From the NCBI GenBank assembly GCA_030247855.1, contig JAPDRN010000049.1, positions 164,756 to 228,755 on the forward strand: a DNA stretch of 64,000 bases. The letters run 5' to 3'. Below are positions 36,192 to 44,662 of this stretch, in pieces (the stretch's first letter is position 1; each line of letters starts with the position of its first letter). The notes beneath the pieces are model-generated. The model saw nothing but the letters and a program-made list of their open reading frames with translations. It made no database searches and was not told the origin of the DNA. The position numbers and the translations under genes were made by a program. The stretch comes from Knufia peltigerae. Its lineage: Eukaryota; Ascomycota; Eurotiomycetes; Chaetothyriales; Trichomeriaceae.

Positions 36192-36412
36192 CATCCACGC
36201 ATGGCGTGGATCTACTGGGGAATGGGTGGCCTGGATGCGGAAAAGCCGGCCTTCCCGTAGTAGAGCCACACCGTGCGTGGATGGGAAAAAGCGGTGCCGG
36301 CCAAGGTTGGCACCCACCGTGGTTTGCCGGGCCTTCGAACAGTAGATCCAGGCCATGCGTGGATGTGGGCGAGCAGTGCCCGCCAACAGTGCCCACCAAG
36401 GTGGGCCTCTAC
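36192..36412. repeat. Cluster of four SMAG-type stem-loop repeats
   Basis: Units at 36192-36215 (inverted), 36260-36284, 36342-36365 and 36389-36412 (inverted). Each has a terminal GTAG (or CTAC) and a GC stem around CACGCCATGCGTGG or CCCACCAAGGTGGG. The spacing is irregular. Confidence 0.8.
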
Positions 36413-36500
36413 CAGGGTGGACGCAGGGGTTGCGCCGTTTGTTCAAGCCGACAGTCTGTACGCCCCGCCAACATGCAGGCCCTTACTTCCCGGGTTGCCC

Positions 36501-37391
36501 ATGAAACACTGGATGCTCCGCCTGTATGCCCCGTTGTTCCTGCTGGGTTTTGTTGCCGCTGCCATCGCCTGGGTCGGCCACTCCCACGGTGACCCGTTGT
36601 GGCTGCTTGCCTTGCTGGCTGTCGCCATCGCGGTGTCGTTCGCTGCCGAACGGCTGTGGCCGTACGATCCGGCGTTCAACCACGACCAGGGTGACCGCCT
36701 GCGCGACGTCCTGCATGCGCTGGTCAATGAAAGCCTGAACCTGCTGTCGATCGCCACGGTGCCGCTGCTGGCGGCGATCGTGCCCTGGCACGTCTGGCCG
36801 ATGCAGTGGCCATTCGCGCTGCAGGTGCTGGTGGCGATCATCGCGGCTGACCTTGGCATCACCCTGGTGCACTACGCCAGCCATCGCATCGGCTGGTTGT
36901 GGCGGCTGCATGCGGTGCATCACAGCGTGACCCGCATGTATGGCTTCAATGGTTTGATGAAACACCCACTGCACCAGGCCGCCGAAGCGGTGGGCGGCGT
37001 ACTGCCGCTGCTGCTGTTGGGCATGCCGATGCCGGTGGCCGCAGTGCTGGCGTTTGCCATTGCGATCCAGTTGTTGCTGCAGCATTCCAACGTGGACATG
37101 CGCCCGGGTGTGCTGGGCAGGGTGATGGCATGGGCGCCGCTGCATCGCTTCCACCACATCCGCTATGGCACTGCGGGCGACGTCAATTTCGGCTTGTTCC
37201 TGACCGTGTGGGACCACCTGCTGGGGACGGCGTTTGATGCGCCGGGCTATCGGTTGCGGCAGCGTGATCTGGGCATTGGCAGCCAGCCGGGCTATCCGCA
37301 GGCGTATTCCGCACAACTGCTGGCGCCCTTCCGCGAGCTGCCGCATGGCGATGTGCCGGAGCTGCCGGAGGGGCTGCGCAGGCGCGGTTGA
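36501..37391 (+). CDS. Fatty-acid hydroxylase / sterol desaturase superfamily membrane protein
   Basis: 296 residues with about five membrane segments. The di-iron histidine boxes are present: HYASHR (HxxxH), LHAVHHS (HxxHH) and HRFHHIRYG (HxxHH), with a further H in KHPLHQ. Enzymes of this superfamily hydroxylate or desaturate lipids at the inner membrane; the substrate is unknown. Start behind a weak ribosome-binding site at 36501. It converges on the AraC gene with eight bases between the stops. Confidence 0.88.
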   Translation: MKHWMLRLYAPLFLLGFVAAAIAWVGHSHGDPLWLLALLAVAIAVSFAAERLWPYDPAFNHDQGDRLRDVLHALVNESLNLLSIATVPLLAAIVPWHVWPMQWPFALQVLVAIIAADLGITLVHYASHRIGWLWRLHAVHHSVTRMYGFNGLMKHPLHQAAEAVGGVLPLLLLGMPMPVAAVLAFAIAIQLLLQHSNVDMRPGVLGRVMAWAPLHRFHHIRYGTAGDVNFGLFLTVWDHLLGTAFDAPGYRLRQRDLGIGSQPGYPQAYSAQLLAPFRELPHGDVPELPEGLRRRG

Positions 37392-37399
37392 TCGGGGCG

Positions 37400-38080
37400 T
37401 CAGGCCGCGTGCAGCTGCAGACCCTGCAGTTGTGCGGCGCTGATGCCGAACATGCGGCGCAGGCTGCGCGAGAGGTGGGGAAGGTCGGCGAAACCGGCAG
37501 CATGCGCGCTGTCGGTCAGGCTATGTCCGTGCAGATGATGCGCCAGCGCGCTGCGCAGCCGTTGCCACAGCACCCAGCCGCGCAAGGTCACCGCCAGCTC
37601 GGACTGGAAGCGCCGATGCAGCTGGCTGGTCGACAGATGCGCGGCCTCGGCGATATCGGCGGCCGGCACCGGGCCGGGCAGGTGCTGGGTGATGCGGGCC
37701 AGCGCCGCCTGCACGCGACGGTCCAGGGGCTGCGGGCGGTTCAGTCGCGGCAGCCACTCGTGCAGCTGCGCGGCATTGCCTGGCAATGACTGCAGATGCT
37801 GCTGGATCTGTTCGAGGTCGGCATGCGCCGGTTCGAGGAACACCGTGCAGCCGTCAGCGGGCGCCGACAGGATCGCGTGTGGCTGGAAGGAGGGCAGCCA
37901 TAAGCGCTGGCCTTGCTGCCGCGCGCCATCGATCTCGATCTGCCAGGGCGCGCCTTCGCTCAGCAGCAGTTGATGGGCGTAATGCGCATGCGCAGCGCTG
38001 TCACCGGCGTGGCCCTGCAGCACGGCAACGTGTGCATCCAGCAGCAGGGTGCCATTCCAGGGTAAAGCGGGAGAGGACAT
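37400..38080 (-). CDS. AraC-family transcriptional regulator
   Basis: 226 residues, start behind GGGAGAGGAC. A short cupin-like N-terminal half (HAHYAHQLLLSEGAPWQIEIDG) is followed by an AraC DNA-binding domain (about 125-220: VPAADIAEAAHLSTSQLHRRFQSELAVTLRGWVLWQRLRSAL). Targets are unknown; the neighbouring convergent gene is not an obvious target. Confidence 0.85.
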   Translation of the reverse strand: MSSPALPWNGTLLLDAHVAVLQGHAGDSAAHAHYAHQLLLSEGAPWQIEIDGARQQGQRLWLPSFQPHAILSAPADGCTVFLEPAHADLEQIQQHLQSLPGNAAQLHEWLPRLNRPQPLDRRVQAALARITQHLPGPVPAADIAEAAHLSTSQLHRRFQSELAVTLRGWVLWQRLRSALAHHLHGHSLTDSAHAAGFADLPHLSRSLRRMFGISAAQLQGLQLHAA

Positions 38081-38089
38081 GGTCGCATT

Positions 38090-38209
38090 GTAGGTCCACG
38101 CCATGCGTGTATGACGCAGGTAGAGCAGTAGATCCACGCCATGCGTGGATAGCGGTCATGGTGCCGCATGGCTCCGGGTGCAAGGCATCCACGCATGGCG
38201 TGGATCTAC
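38090..38209. repeat. Three SMAG-type stem-loop repeats
   Basis: Units at 38090-38113, 38128-38151 and an inverted one at 38186-38209, each with GTAG(G/A)TCCACGCCATGCGTG. They fill the gap between two minus-strand genes. Confidence 0.8.
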
Positions 38210-38228
38210 TGAGGTGGGGCGCGCCGCC

Positions 38229-38663
38229 TCAGCGCCCCTGCGGGTCCGGCCGATGGTGCACGTACTCGACCACGGTGCCGTCGGGATGCACCGCATTGAA
38301 CGCCGCACCGGTGGGCACTACCTGCAGCGGAAAGATGATCTCGGCGCCAGCGGCCACCAGTTTTTCGTGATACGGCCGAACGTCGTCGACCAGCAACGTG
38401 CCCGTGGTCGAAGTGAAGGGCGCTAACGCCTCGTCGCAGCCTTCGATCAGCAGGAACGCACCGACCATCGCCAGCCGCAGGCCCGCATCGGGAAACGGAA
38501 AGCCGGCATCGGCGACCACACCCTGCAGTTGCTCGTAGAAGGGCACGCTGCGTTCCAGCTCGCCGGGGGCGACGAACACCCGGATCAGCACGCGCGGGCT
38601 GCGCTGGCTGGAGGTGTCACAGCGGTCGCGCCAGAGATGGTCGAAGTCGCGATGTACGGTCAT
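38229..38663 (-). CDS. VOC-superfamily (glyoxalase-like) protein
   Basis: 144 residues. The pattern RVLIRVFVAPGELERSVPFYEQLQG followed by FLLIEGCDEAL and GTVVEYVHHRP gives the two beta-alpha-beta-beta-beta units of vicinal-oxygen-chelate proteins. Function unknown; members include glyoxalases, dioxygenases and antibiotic-binding proteins. It stands alone after the repeat cluster. Confidence 0.75.
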   Translation of the reverse strand: MTVHRDFDHLWRDRCDTSSQRSPRVLIRVFVAPGELERSVPFYEQLQGVVADAGFPFPDAGLRLAMVGAFLLIEGCDEALAPFTSTTGTLLVDDVRPYHEKLVAAGAEIIFPLQVVPTGAAFNAVHPDGTVVEYVHHRPDPQGR

Positions 38664-38999
38664 GGGCTCGATTCGTCGCCGGGGAGATCCATTATCGGCA
38701 GCGCCGTGCAGCCCGTTGATGACCGCCGGTGATGGGCTGATAACCAGTCCGCACATCGCGCCTGTGACTTAGGTCCTGTTGACAGCGATGAACGCCCTCG
38801 CACACTCTTCACATGATGGGTCGCTCTGCGCGGCCCGGACAGGCAGGTTGTCACGCACGGGAGGAGGGTCCCGCGCGCAGACCGGCTCGTCCTCTGGCCT
38901 GCAAGGCGTTGCCCGGCAACGCATGCGCGGCATGACGCTGCACCCTTCGGCGGCACTTTCCCTGGACCGATTGCCTTGGCAACGGAATTACGCCCGCCG
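38664..38999 (+). promoter_or_regulatory. 336-base leader before the GH3 gene
   Basis: Divergent upstream region of the VOC and GH3 genes. I see no credible gene. A GGGAGGAGGG stretch near 38859-38868 is too far from any start to be a ribosome-binding site. A LacI-like operator overlaps the GH3 start (39001-39014). Confidence 0.4.
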
Positions 39000-41795
39000 A
39001 TGAAAACGTTTACAAAGCCGCTCGCCCTGTCCCTGGCCCTGTCTGCCGCACTGGCCACCCCGGCCTGGGCCGACTCCGCCGCCTTCACTGTGCTGACCCT
39101 GGAGCAGGCGCCGACAGCGGACGCGATGCCAGCCCTGGCAGCCCAGTTGAAGACCCTGCAGGTGGATGCGGTCAGCGTTCGCCAGGTACAGCGCGGCATC
39201 GGCCAGGTCGATCCGCTGCAGCTGCTGGCCGATGGCCTGGGCTACCAGCACCGCTTCATCGCCGCCGGCAAGGATGACGGCCAGACCCAGCACGGCCAGG
39301 CCGTGTTGACCCGGCTGCCGATCGCCGCCGAATCCGGCCCGGACCAGCCGGGCCTGAACTACCTGCGCCTGGATGACGGCCGCCATGCAGTGGCGGTCTA
39401 CACCGACGCGGGCGCCGGCGCTTCGCAGTTGCCGGCACTGGTGTCGCGTTCGCGGCTCGGCGCGCCGGCCGTGCTGCTCGGTGCGGTAGCCGGTGAATCG
39501 GCCAAGGCGGCCGGCTTCGACCCGGCACGCGTGGCCCTGGAAGCCGATGCCAGCTATTTCAGCGATGGTTTCCAGGCCGCCAGCAGTGCGCCGTTCAAGG
39601 TGGAAGGCAGCACGCTGCGTGCGACCCTGCTGACCCTGGCCTATGCCGCCGACAAGGGCGGCGAGCAGCCGTGGATGGACACCACCCTCACCGCCGATGC
39701 GCGCGCTGCGCTGCTGCTGAAGGCGATGACCGAGGACGAGAAGTTCCAGATGCTGCACAGCTACTTCGGGCTGGGCAAGGATGGCGGCAAGCTGCCGGAA
39801 GGTGCGGTGGGTTCGGCCGGTTTCGTGCCGGGCGTGGCGCGCTTGGGTATTCCGTCGCAGCAGTCGGCCGACGCCGGCGTGGGCGTGACCAATCCGGGTG
39901 GCATCCGCCCGGGTGACTTCGCCACGGCGATGCCGTCGGGCCCGTCCACGGCGTCGACCTGGAACCGTGGTGTTGCCTTTGCCGGCGGTGCAACGATGGG
40001 CCGCGAAGCCTGGCAGCAGCGCTTCAACATCCTGCTTTCCGGCAGCGTCAACCTGCAGCGTGACCCGCGCAACGGCCGCAACTTCGAATATGCCGGTGAA
40101 GACCCGCTGCTGGCCGGTTCGATGGTCGGCGCGGTGATCCAGGGCGTGCAGAGCCAGCACGTGATCTCCTCGATGAAGCACTTCGCGCTGAACGACATGG
40201 AGACCCGCCGCAATTTCCACGACGTGCGCATCGGCGAACAGGCCATGCACGAGTCGGATCTGCTGGCGTTCGAGATCGCGTTGGAAGCCGGTCGTCCGGG
40301 TGTGGCGATGTGCTCCTACAACAAGATCAATGGCACCTACGGCTGCGAGAACGGCTACCTGATGAATCAGGTGCTGAAGCAGGAGTGGAAATTCCCTGGT
40401 TTCGTGATGTCCGACTGGGGCGGCGTGCACAGTGGTTCGAAGGCGGCGCTGGCCGGCCTGGACCAGCAGTCGGCCGGTGAAGTGTTCGATGCGGCGGTGT
40501 TCTTCGATGAGCCGTTGCGCTTGGCGGTGCACGGCGGCGTGGTGCCGCAGGCACGCCTGAACGACATGGTGGCGCGCATCCTGCGCACGATGTTCCTGCA
40601 CGGCAACTTCGACAACCCGCCGCAGCACCAGAAGGTCGACGCCGAGGCCGGTTTCGCCGTGGCCCAGCGCACGGTGGAAGAAGGCAGCGTGCTGCTGCGC
40701 AATGAAGGCAGCCTGCTGCCGCTGGCCGACAGCGCCAAGCGCATCGTCATCATCGGTGGCCATGCCGACAAGGGCGTGATCGGTGGCGGTGGTTCGTCGA
40801 TGGTGGGTGTGACCGCCAAGGGCACCAATGCGGTGCCGGGCGTGCTGCCGACCACCTGGCCGGGCCCGGTGATCTTCCATCCGTCCTCGCCGCTGGAATC
40901 GCTGCGTGCCGCACGTCCGGATGCCACCATCACCTATGTGGACGGCACCAATGCTGCCGCTGCGGCCAAGGCTGCCGCGCAGGCGGATGTGGCCATCGTG
41001 TTTGCTACCCAGTGGGCAGCTGAATCGGTGGACCTGCCGGACATGCAGCTGCCGGACAACCAGGACGCCCTGATTTCAGCGGTGGCCAAGGCCAACCCGA
41101 AGACCGTGCTGGTGCTGGAGACCAATGGCCCGGTGCGCACGCCGTGGCTGGCGCGGGTACCGGCGGTGCTGCAGGCCTGGTACCCGGGCATCCGCGGCGG
41201 TGAAGGCATTGCCGCGCTGCTGACCGGGCAGGCCAATCCGTCCGGCCGCCTGCCGGTGACCTGGGTGGTGGACGAATCGCAGCTGCCGCGTCCGCACATC
41301 GATGGCCTCGGCTTCAAGCCGGCCAAGCCGTTCGGCGATGTGTTCGATTTCGATATCGAAGGTGCCAACGTCGGCTACAAGTGGATGGCAGCCAAGGGCC
41401 TGACCCCGACCTTCGCCTTCGGCCATGGCCTGTCCTACACCTCGTTCGCCTATGAAAACCTGAAGGTGAGCGTGGAAGGCTCGCGCCTGGTCGCCAGCGT
41501 CGACATCCGCAACACCGGCAAGCGCGCCGGTGCCGACGTCGCCCAGCTGTACCTGAAGCTGCCGGCTGGCAGCACCACGCCGATCCGCCTGATCGGCTAC
41601 GACAAGGTGAACCTGCAGCCGGGCGAACAGCGCCGCATCCGCATCGAAGCCGAGCCGAAGACCCTGGCCCATTACGATGCACAGGCGCGCCAGTGGAAGA
41701 TCGATGGCGGTACCTACCAGGTGCAGCTGTCGCGCAATGCTGCCGAGCCGTTGCAGACGGTGGACGTGCAGCTGGTGGAGCAGGTGCTGCGCTGA
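39000..41795 (+). CDS. Secreted GH3 glycosidase with an N-terminal degenerate EEP-like domain
   Basis: 931 residues. Signal peptide to about residue 24 (LALSAALATPAWA). Residues 28-215 look like an endonuclease/exonuclease/phosphatase fold with its active site lost: the LQE position reads VRQ, and the GDxN position reads GAVA. A glycoside hydrolase family 3 body follows (about 225-800) with the catalytic nucleophile Asp472 in VMSDWGG, GH3 blocks SMKHFALNDME and MCSYNKINGTYGCEN, and a C-terminal fibronectin-III-like part (about 830-920). GH3 enzymes release beta-linked sugars from oligosaccharides; the sugar is unknown. It is periplasmic or outer-surface by its signal. Confidence 0.87.
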   Translation: MKTFTKPLALSLALSAALATPAWADSAAFTVLTLEQAPTADAMPALAAQLKTLQVDAVSVRQVQRGIGQVDPLQLLADGLGYQHRFIAAGKDDGQTQHGQAVLTRLPIAAESGPDQPGLNYLRLDDGRHAVAVYTDAGAGASQLPALVSRSRLGAPAVLLGAVAGESAKAAGFDPARVALEADASYFSDGFQAASSAPFKVEGSTLRATLLTLAYAADKGGEQPWMDTTLTADARAALLLKAMTEDEKFQMLHSYFGLGKDGGKLPEGAVGSAGFVPGVARLGIPSQQSADAGVGVTNPGGIRPGDFATAMPSGPSTASTWNRGVAFAGGATMGREAWQQRFNILLSGSVNLQRDPRNGRNFEYAGEDPLLAGSMVGAVIQGVQSQHVISSMKHFALNDMETRRNFHDVRIGEQAMHESDLLAFEIALEAGRPGVAMCSYNKINGTYGCENGYLMNQVLKQEWKFPGFVMSDWGGVHSGSKAALAGLDQQSAGEVFDAAVFFDEPLRLAVHGGVVPQARLNDMVARILRTMFLHGNFDNPPQHQKVDAEAGFAVAQRTVEEGSVLLRNEGSLLPLADSAKRIVIIGGHADKGVIGGGGSSMVGVTAKGTNAVPGVLPTTWPGPVIFHPSSPLESLRAARPDATITYVDGTNAAAAAKAAAQADVAIVFATQWAAESVDLPDMQLPDNQDALISAVAKANPKTVLVLETNGPVRTPWLARVPAVLQAWYPGIRGGEGIAALLTGQANPSGRLPVTWVVDESQLPRPHIDGLGFKPAKPFGDVFDFDIEGANVGYKWMAAKGLTPTFAFGHGLSYTSFAYENLKVSVEGSRLVASVDIRNTGKRAGADVAQLYLKLPAGSTTPIRLIGYDKVNLQPGEQRRIRIEAEPKTLAHYDAQARQWKIDGGTYQVQLSRNAAEPLQTVDVQLVEQVLR
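39001..39014 (+). promoter_or_regulatory. LacI-family operator-like site overlapping the GH3 start codon
   Basis: TGAAAACGTTTACA matches the cre/LacI-type pattern TGNAANCGNTNNCA at every fixed position. It lies over the start codon, where repression would be direct. It is also coding (the first codons), so chance cannot be excluded. Confidence 0.3.
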
Positions 41796-41845
41796 TCCGG
41801 CGCGGTTCTTATGCTTGAAAGCACGGCCCCGCAAGGGGCCGTGAA

Positions 41846-41910
41846 AAAAGGGGACGGAGGGGATTAAGTCGTTTATGCCACAAACGACTTAATCCCCTCC
41901 GTCCCCTTTT
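41846..41910. repeat. Perfect 29-bp inverted repeat between convergent genes
   Basis: Arms 41846-41874 and 41882-41910 are exact inverted copies, 29 bases each, around a seven-base loop (ATGCCAC). Each arm starts AAAAGGGGACGGAGGGG and runs to CGTTT. Both outer ends carry T-runs on the strand leaving the hairpin, so it could end transcription in both directions. The right end overlaps the first base of the LysR stop codon. It resembles small palindromic mobile repeats (REP- or MITE-like). Confidence 0.85.
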
Positions 41911-42806
41911 CATGTTCCAAACCACACGCGCAGGAAATCGATCAGCTGCCGCACCTTCGGCGAGGGTTGGCTGCTGTGCGGGTACACCGCGTACACGCTC
42001 TGCTGAGGAAAGCGGTGCTGGCGCAGCACGGGCCGCAGGCGGTCGTGGGCGAGATCGTCCTCGATCAGCCAGCGTGGCAGCACGGTCACTCCTGCACCGG
42101 CCACGGCAAACGCGCGCAGGCTGCTGGCCCCATCCACGCGTATCACTGCGTTGCCCGGGTTGGTGGCGAACAGCGCATCGCTGCCATCTGGTGCGACCAC
42201 CGGCACATCGGCCAGGCGGGGATAGCCAAGGCGGGGCAGGGTGCCCAGCTGTACGGGGTCATCGACAGCATCGGCGGATGGCAGGCGAGCCAGCAAAGCG
42301 GGCGCGGCGACTGCACACAACGGATGCCGCTCCAGCTCGCTGGCATGCAGTCCCGAGTCCGGCAGGCGGCCAAGGCGGATCGCCAGATCGAAGCGTTCGG
42401 GAATCAGGTCGGCCGGTGCCGGCGAGGTCGATAGATGCAGCACCAGGGCTGGATGCTGCGCGCGGAAGGCTTCCAGTGCCGGAATCAGCCGCAGCTGCGC
42501 GTACTCCGGGGTGGTGGTCAGGCGCAGTACGCCCTGCAGCTGATGCTGGTCGCGGCGTGCGGCATCGATCGCGGCCTGCGCGGCATCCAGTGCCTGCACG
42601 CAGTGCTGCAGGAACTGTTCGCCGGCCTCGGTCAGCGCGAGGTGGCGGGTACTGCGCAGCAGCAGGGTCACGCCCAGCTCCTGCTCTAGCCGCTTCAGGT
42701 TGAAGCTGACCACCGCGCGACTCAGGCCGAGGCGATCAGCGGCAGCGGTCAGGCTGCCGGCCTCGACCACGGCGCGGAAGATATCGAAGCGATCGAGGCT
42801 GACCAT
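41910..42806 (-). CDS. LysR-family transcriptional regulator
   Basis: 298 residues. N-terminal winged helix (RFDIFRAVVEAGSLTAAADRLGLSRAVVSFNLKRLEQELG) and a two-lobed effector domain. It is divergent from the MFS gene with a perfect dyad in between (42817-42835), the standard LysR arrangement in which the regulator controls the neighbour. Its stop codon abuts the 29-bp hairpin. Confidence 0.92.
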   Translation of the reverse strand: MVSLDRFDIFRAVVEAGSLTAAADRLGLSRAVVSFNLKRLEQELGVTLLLRSTRHLALTEAGEQFLQHCVQALDAAQAAIDAARRDQHQLQGVLRLTTTPEYAQLRLIPALEAFRAQHPALVLHLSTSPAPADLIPERFDLAIRLGRLPDSGLHASELERHPLCAVAAPALLARLPSADAVDDPVQLGTLPRLGYPRLADVPVVAPDGSDALFATNPGNAVIRVDGASSLRAFAVAGAGVTVLPRWLIEDDLAHDRLRPVLRQHRFPQQSVYAVYPHSSQPSPKVRQLIDFLRVWFGT

Positions 42807-42816
42807 GGTGGTTGAT

Positions 42817-42835
42817 TGTCAAAACAGGTTTGACA
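42817..42835. promoter_or_regulatory. Dyad operator between lysR and the MFS gene
   Basis: TGTCAAA-ACAGG-TTTGACA, perfect seven-base arms around five bases. The right arm also reads TTGACA (42830-42835), a consensus -35 toward the MFS gene. Confidence 0.55.
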
Positions 42836-42910
42836 GTGTTGCAGTTGTCGTCGAGTTTTTCCAACAACGCCGGTCCGCGATGCTGTCGCCTTCGCTGCTG
42901 GAGCCTGCTG

Positions 42911-44269
42911 ATGCCTTCCCCCCGCCTGCGCCATGAGGCGATCTTCCTGCTGGTGTTCGCCCTGGACCTGGTCAACATGTTCATCGCCACGGTGGCCTAC
43001 CCGGCCCTGGCGGCCGAGCTGCATGTGGACATCGGCACCCTGGCCTGGGTGGGCACCGCCTACATGCTGGGTCTGAGCGTGGTGATTCCGCTGGCACCCT
43101 GGTTGGCCGCGCGCTGCGGTGAGCGTCGCCTGTTGCTGGTTGCCTTGTTGTTGTTCGCGGCGGCCGCGGGCCTGGCCGGCGCCGCACCGTCCATTGGTTG
43201 GCTGCTGGGCTGGCGGTTGCTGCAGGGGCTGGCCGGTGGCCTGCTGATTCCGGTGGCGCAGGCGGCGGCGTACCGGCAGTGCACGCGGGAACAACGCGGT
43301 GCGCTGACCCGGCGCATCCTGCTGGTGGCATTGCTGGTGCCGGCACTGGCGCCGGCTCTTGGCGGCCTGCTGGTGCAGTGGCTGTCCTGGCGCGGCGTGC
43401 TGTGGGCCAGCCTGCCGCTGGCGGTGCTGGCGATCGCCCTGGTACTGGCATGGATGCCGGCTGATCGCCGGCGCAGTGCGCCGCGCCTGCAGGGCTATGC
43501 GTTGACCACCGCGATGTCTGCGCTGGGCGCGTTGCTGCTGGCGCTGACCTGGCTGGGTGAGCCCGGCCATCGCTTCGCTGGCGCAGGGTTGCTGCTGCTG
43601 GCAGCAGTGCTGGCCATCGCCCACCTGCGTAATGCACGCCGGCAGCCGCAGCCGCTGCTGCGCTGGTCGCTGCTGTCCCATCGAGGCCTGCGCATGGCGA
43701 TGCTGGTCTATCTGGCGGTGCCGGGTGTGTTCATCGGCAGCCAGCTGGCCAGTACCCTGCAGTTGAACCACGCCGGTTACAGCGCCGCGCAGATCGGCGC
43801 CTTGATGTTGCCGTGGGCGCTGGCCTCGGCACTGGCAATCACCGGCAGCCGGCGATTGCTGGCGCGCTTCGGGCCGGGCTCGGTGCTGCGGCTGGGCATG
43901 GTCCTGCAGGCCAGCGGTCTGCTGTTGATGGCGCTGCAATCACAGCCGTCGTTTGTGCTGGCCGCCATGCTGTTCGCCCTGATGGGTGCGGGCGGCAGCC
44001 TGTGCAGCAGCACCGCGCAGACGCTGGCGTTCCATGGTGTGGACGCCGAGGCGCTGGGCGATGCCAGTGCGCTGTGGAACCTCAACCGCCAGCTCAGCTT
44101 CTGCCTGGGTACCGCCGCCATCGCTCTGCTGCTGGCCTTGGCCATGCAGTGGTGGCCGGCGCATGCCACCGGCGTGGTGCTGGGCCTGGCGGCGGTACTC
44201 ACCCTGTTGCCATTGGCGCTGCTGCGCCGGTCGCAGCTGCATTCCCTTTCCACTCCGGAGACTGCTTGA
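42911..44269 (+). CDS. MFS transporter, multidrug-efflux (DHA2-like) type
   Basis: 452 residues with about 13-14 membrane helices. Motif A-like LAARCGERR follows helix 2 and a motif-C-like VPALAPALGGLLVQ segment lies in helix 5, as in drug/proton antiporters. It should export an unknown compound with proton influx. It is divergent from the LysR gene and overlaps the next gene (TGATG), so it is coupled with that SnoaL-like protein. Confidence 0.85.
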   Translation: MPSPRLRHEAIFLLVFALDLVNMFIATVAYPALAAELHVDIGTLAWVGTAYMLGLSVVIPLAPWLAARCGERRLLLVALLLFAAAAGLAGAAPSIGWLLGWRLLQGLAGGLLIPVAQAAAYRQCTREQRGALTRRILLVALLVPALAPALGGLLVQWLSWRGVLWASLPLAVLAIALVLAWMPADRRRSAPRLQGYALTTAMSALGALLLALTWLGEPGHRFAGAGLLLLAAVLAIAHLRNARRQPQPLLRWSLLSHRGLRMAMLVYLAVPGVFIGSQLASTLQLNHAGYSAAQIGALMLPWALASALAITGSRRLLARFGPGSVLRLGMVLQASGLLLMALQSQPSFVLAAMLFALMGAGGSLCSSTAQTLAFHGVDAEALGDASALWNLNRQLSFCLGTAAIALLLALAMQWWPAHATGVVLGLAAVLTLLPLALLRRSQLHSLSTPETA

Positions 44270-44655
44270 TGGACATGACCGCCGAACACGAAATCCACCT
44301 ACTGCACGACAAGCTGCAGGCCTGGTTCCGCGCAGAGGTCGCGGCCGATGCACTGGCTGATCTGATGGAACATTTCTGCGCGGACTTCAGCATGGTCGGC
44401 ATCTCCGGTCGCAGGCTGGACCGCGCCGCCGTGCAGGCGCTGTTCGTGGGCGGACACGGCGCCCGGCCAGGACTGCGGATCGCCATCGAGGCTGTGCAGG
44501 CGGTGGACGCCCCGTCGCCGCTGGCGGTGCTGCGCTATCGCGAGGGGCATGCCGTTGGCGAAGGAGAAACCGCATGGCGGGAATCGCTGGCGGTGCTGCG
44601 GCAGGAAGACGGTCGCTGGCGATGGCTGGTGCTCCACGAAGTGCCGGTGAGCTGA
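44269..44655 (+). CDS. SnoaL/DUF4440-like small protein coupled to the MFS gene
   Basis: 128 residues. The ATG shares its first base with the MFS stop (TGATG), so translation is coupled. It has the small alpha+beta-barrel look of NTF2-like proteins (LMEHFCADFSMVGISGRRLDRAAVQALF, then WRESLAVLRQEDGRWRWLVLHEVPV). Function unknown; it may bind or modify the exported compound. Confidence 0.65.
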   Translation: MDMTAEHEIHLLHDKLQAWFRAEVAADALADLMEHFCADFSMVGISGRRLDRAAVQALFVGGHGARPGLRIAIEAVQAVDAPSPLAVLRYREGHAVGEGETAWRESLAVLRQEDGRWRWLVLHEVPVS

Positions 44656-44662
44656 TGTTCGG

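Larger units (their letters stand above)
36002..36500. other. Non-coding 499 bases: LexA box and SMAG repeat cluster
   Basis: The divergent region between imuA and the fatty-acid-hydroxylase gene. It contains the LexA-like palindrome at 36128-36143 and at least four short GTAG-type stem-loops (listed separately). I see no credible gene; the frames open here run through the repeats. Confidence 0.7.

Noticed and set aside
36206..36592. Plus-strand frame of about 128 codons after the LexA box
   Set aside because: It runs through several SMAG repeats and out of frame into the hydroxylase gene; no start signal.
41822..41843. GC hairpin CACGGCCCC...GGGGCCGTG as a terminator for the GH3 gene
   Set aside because: It is followed by A residues, not T, on the plus strand; the adjoining 29-bp hairpin with T-runs is the better terminator.
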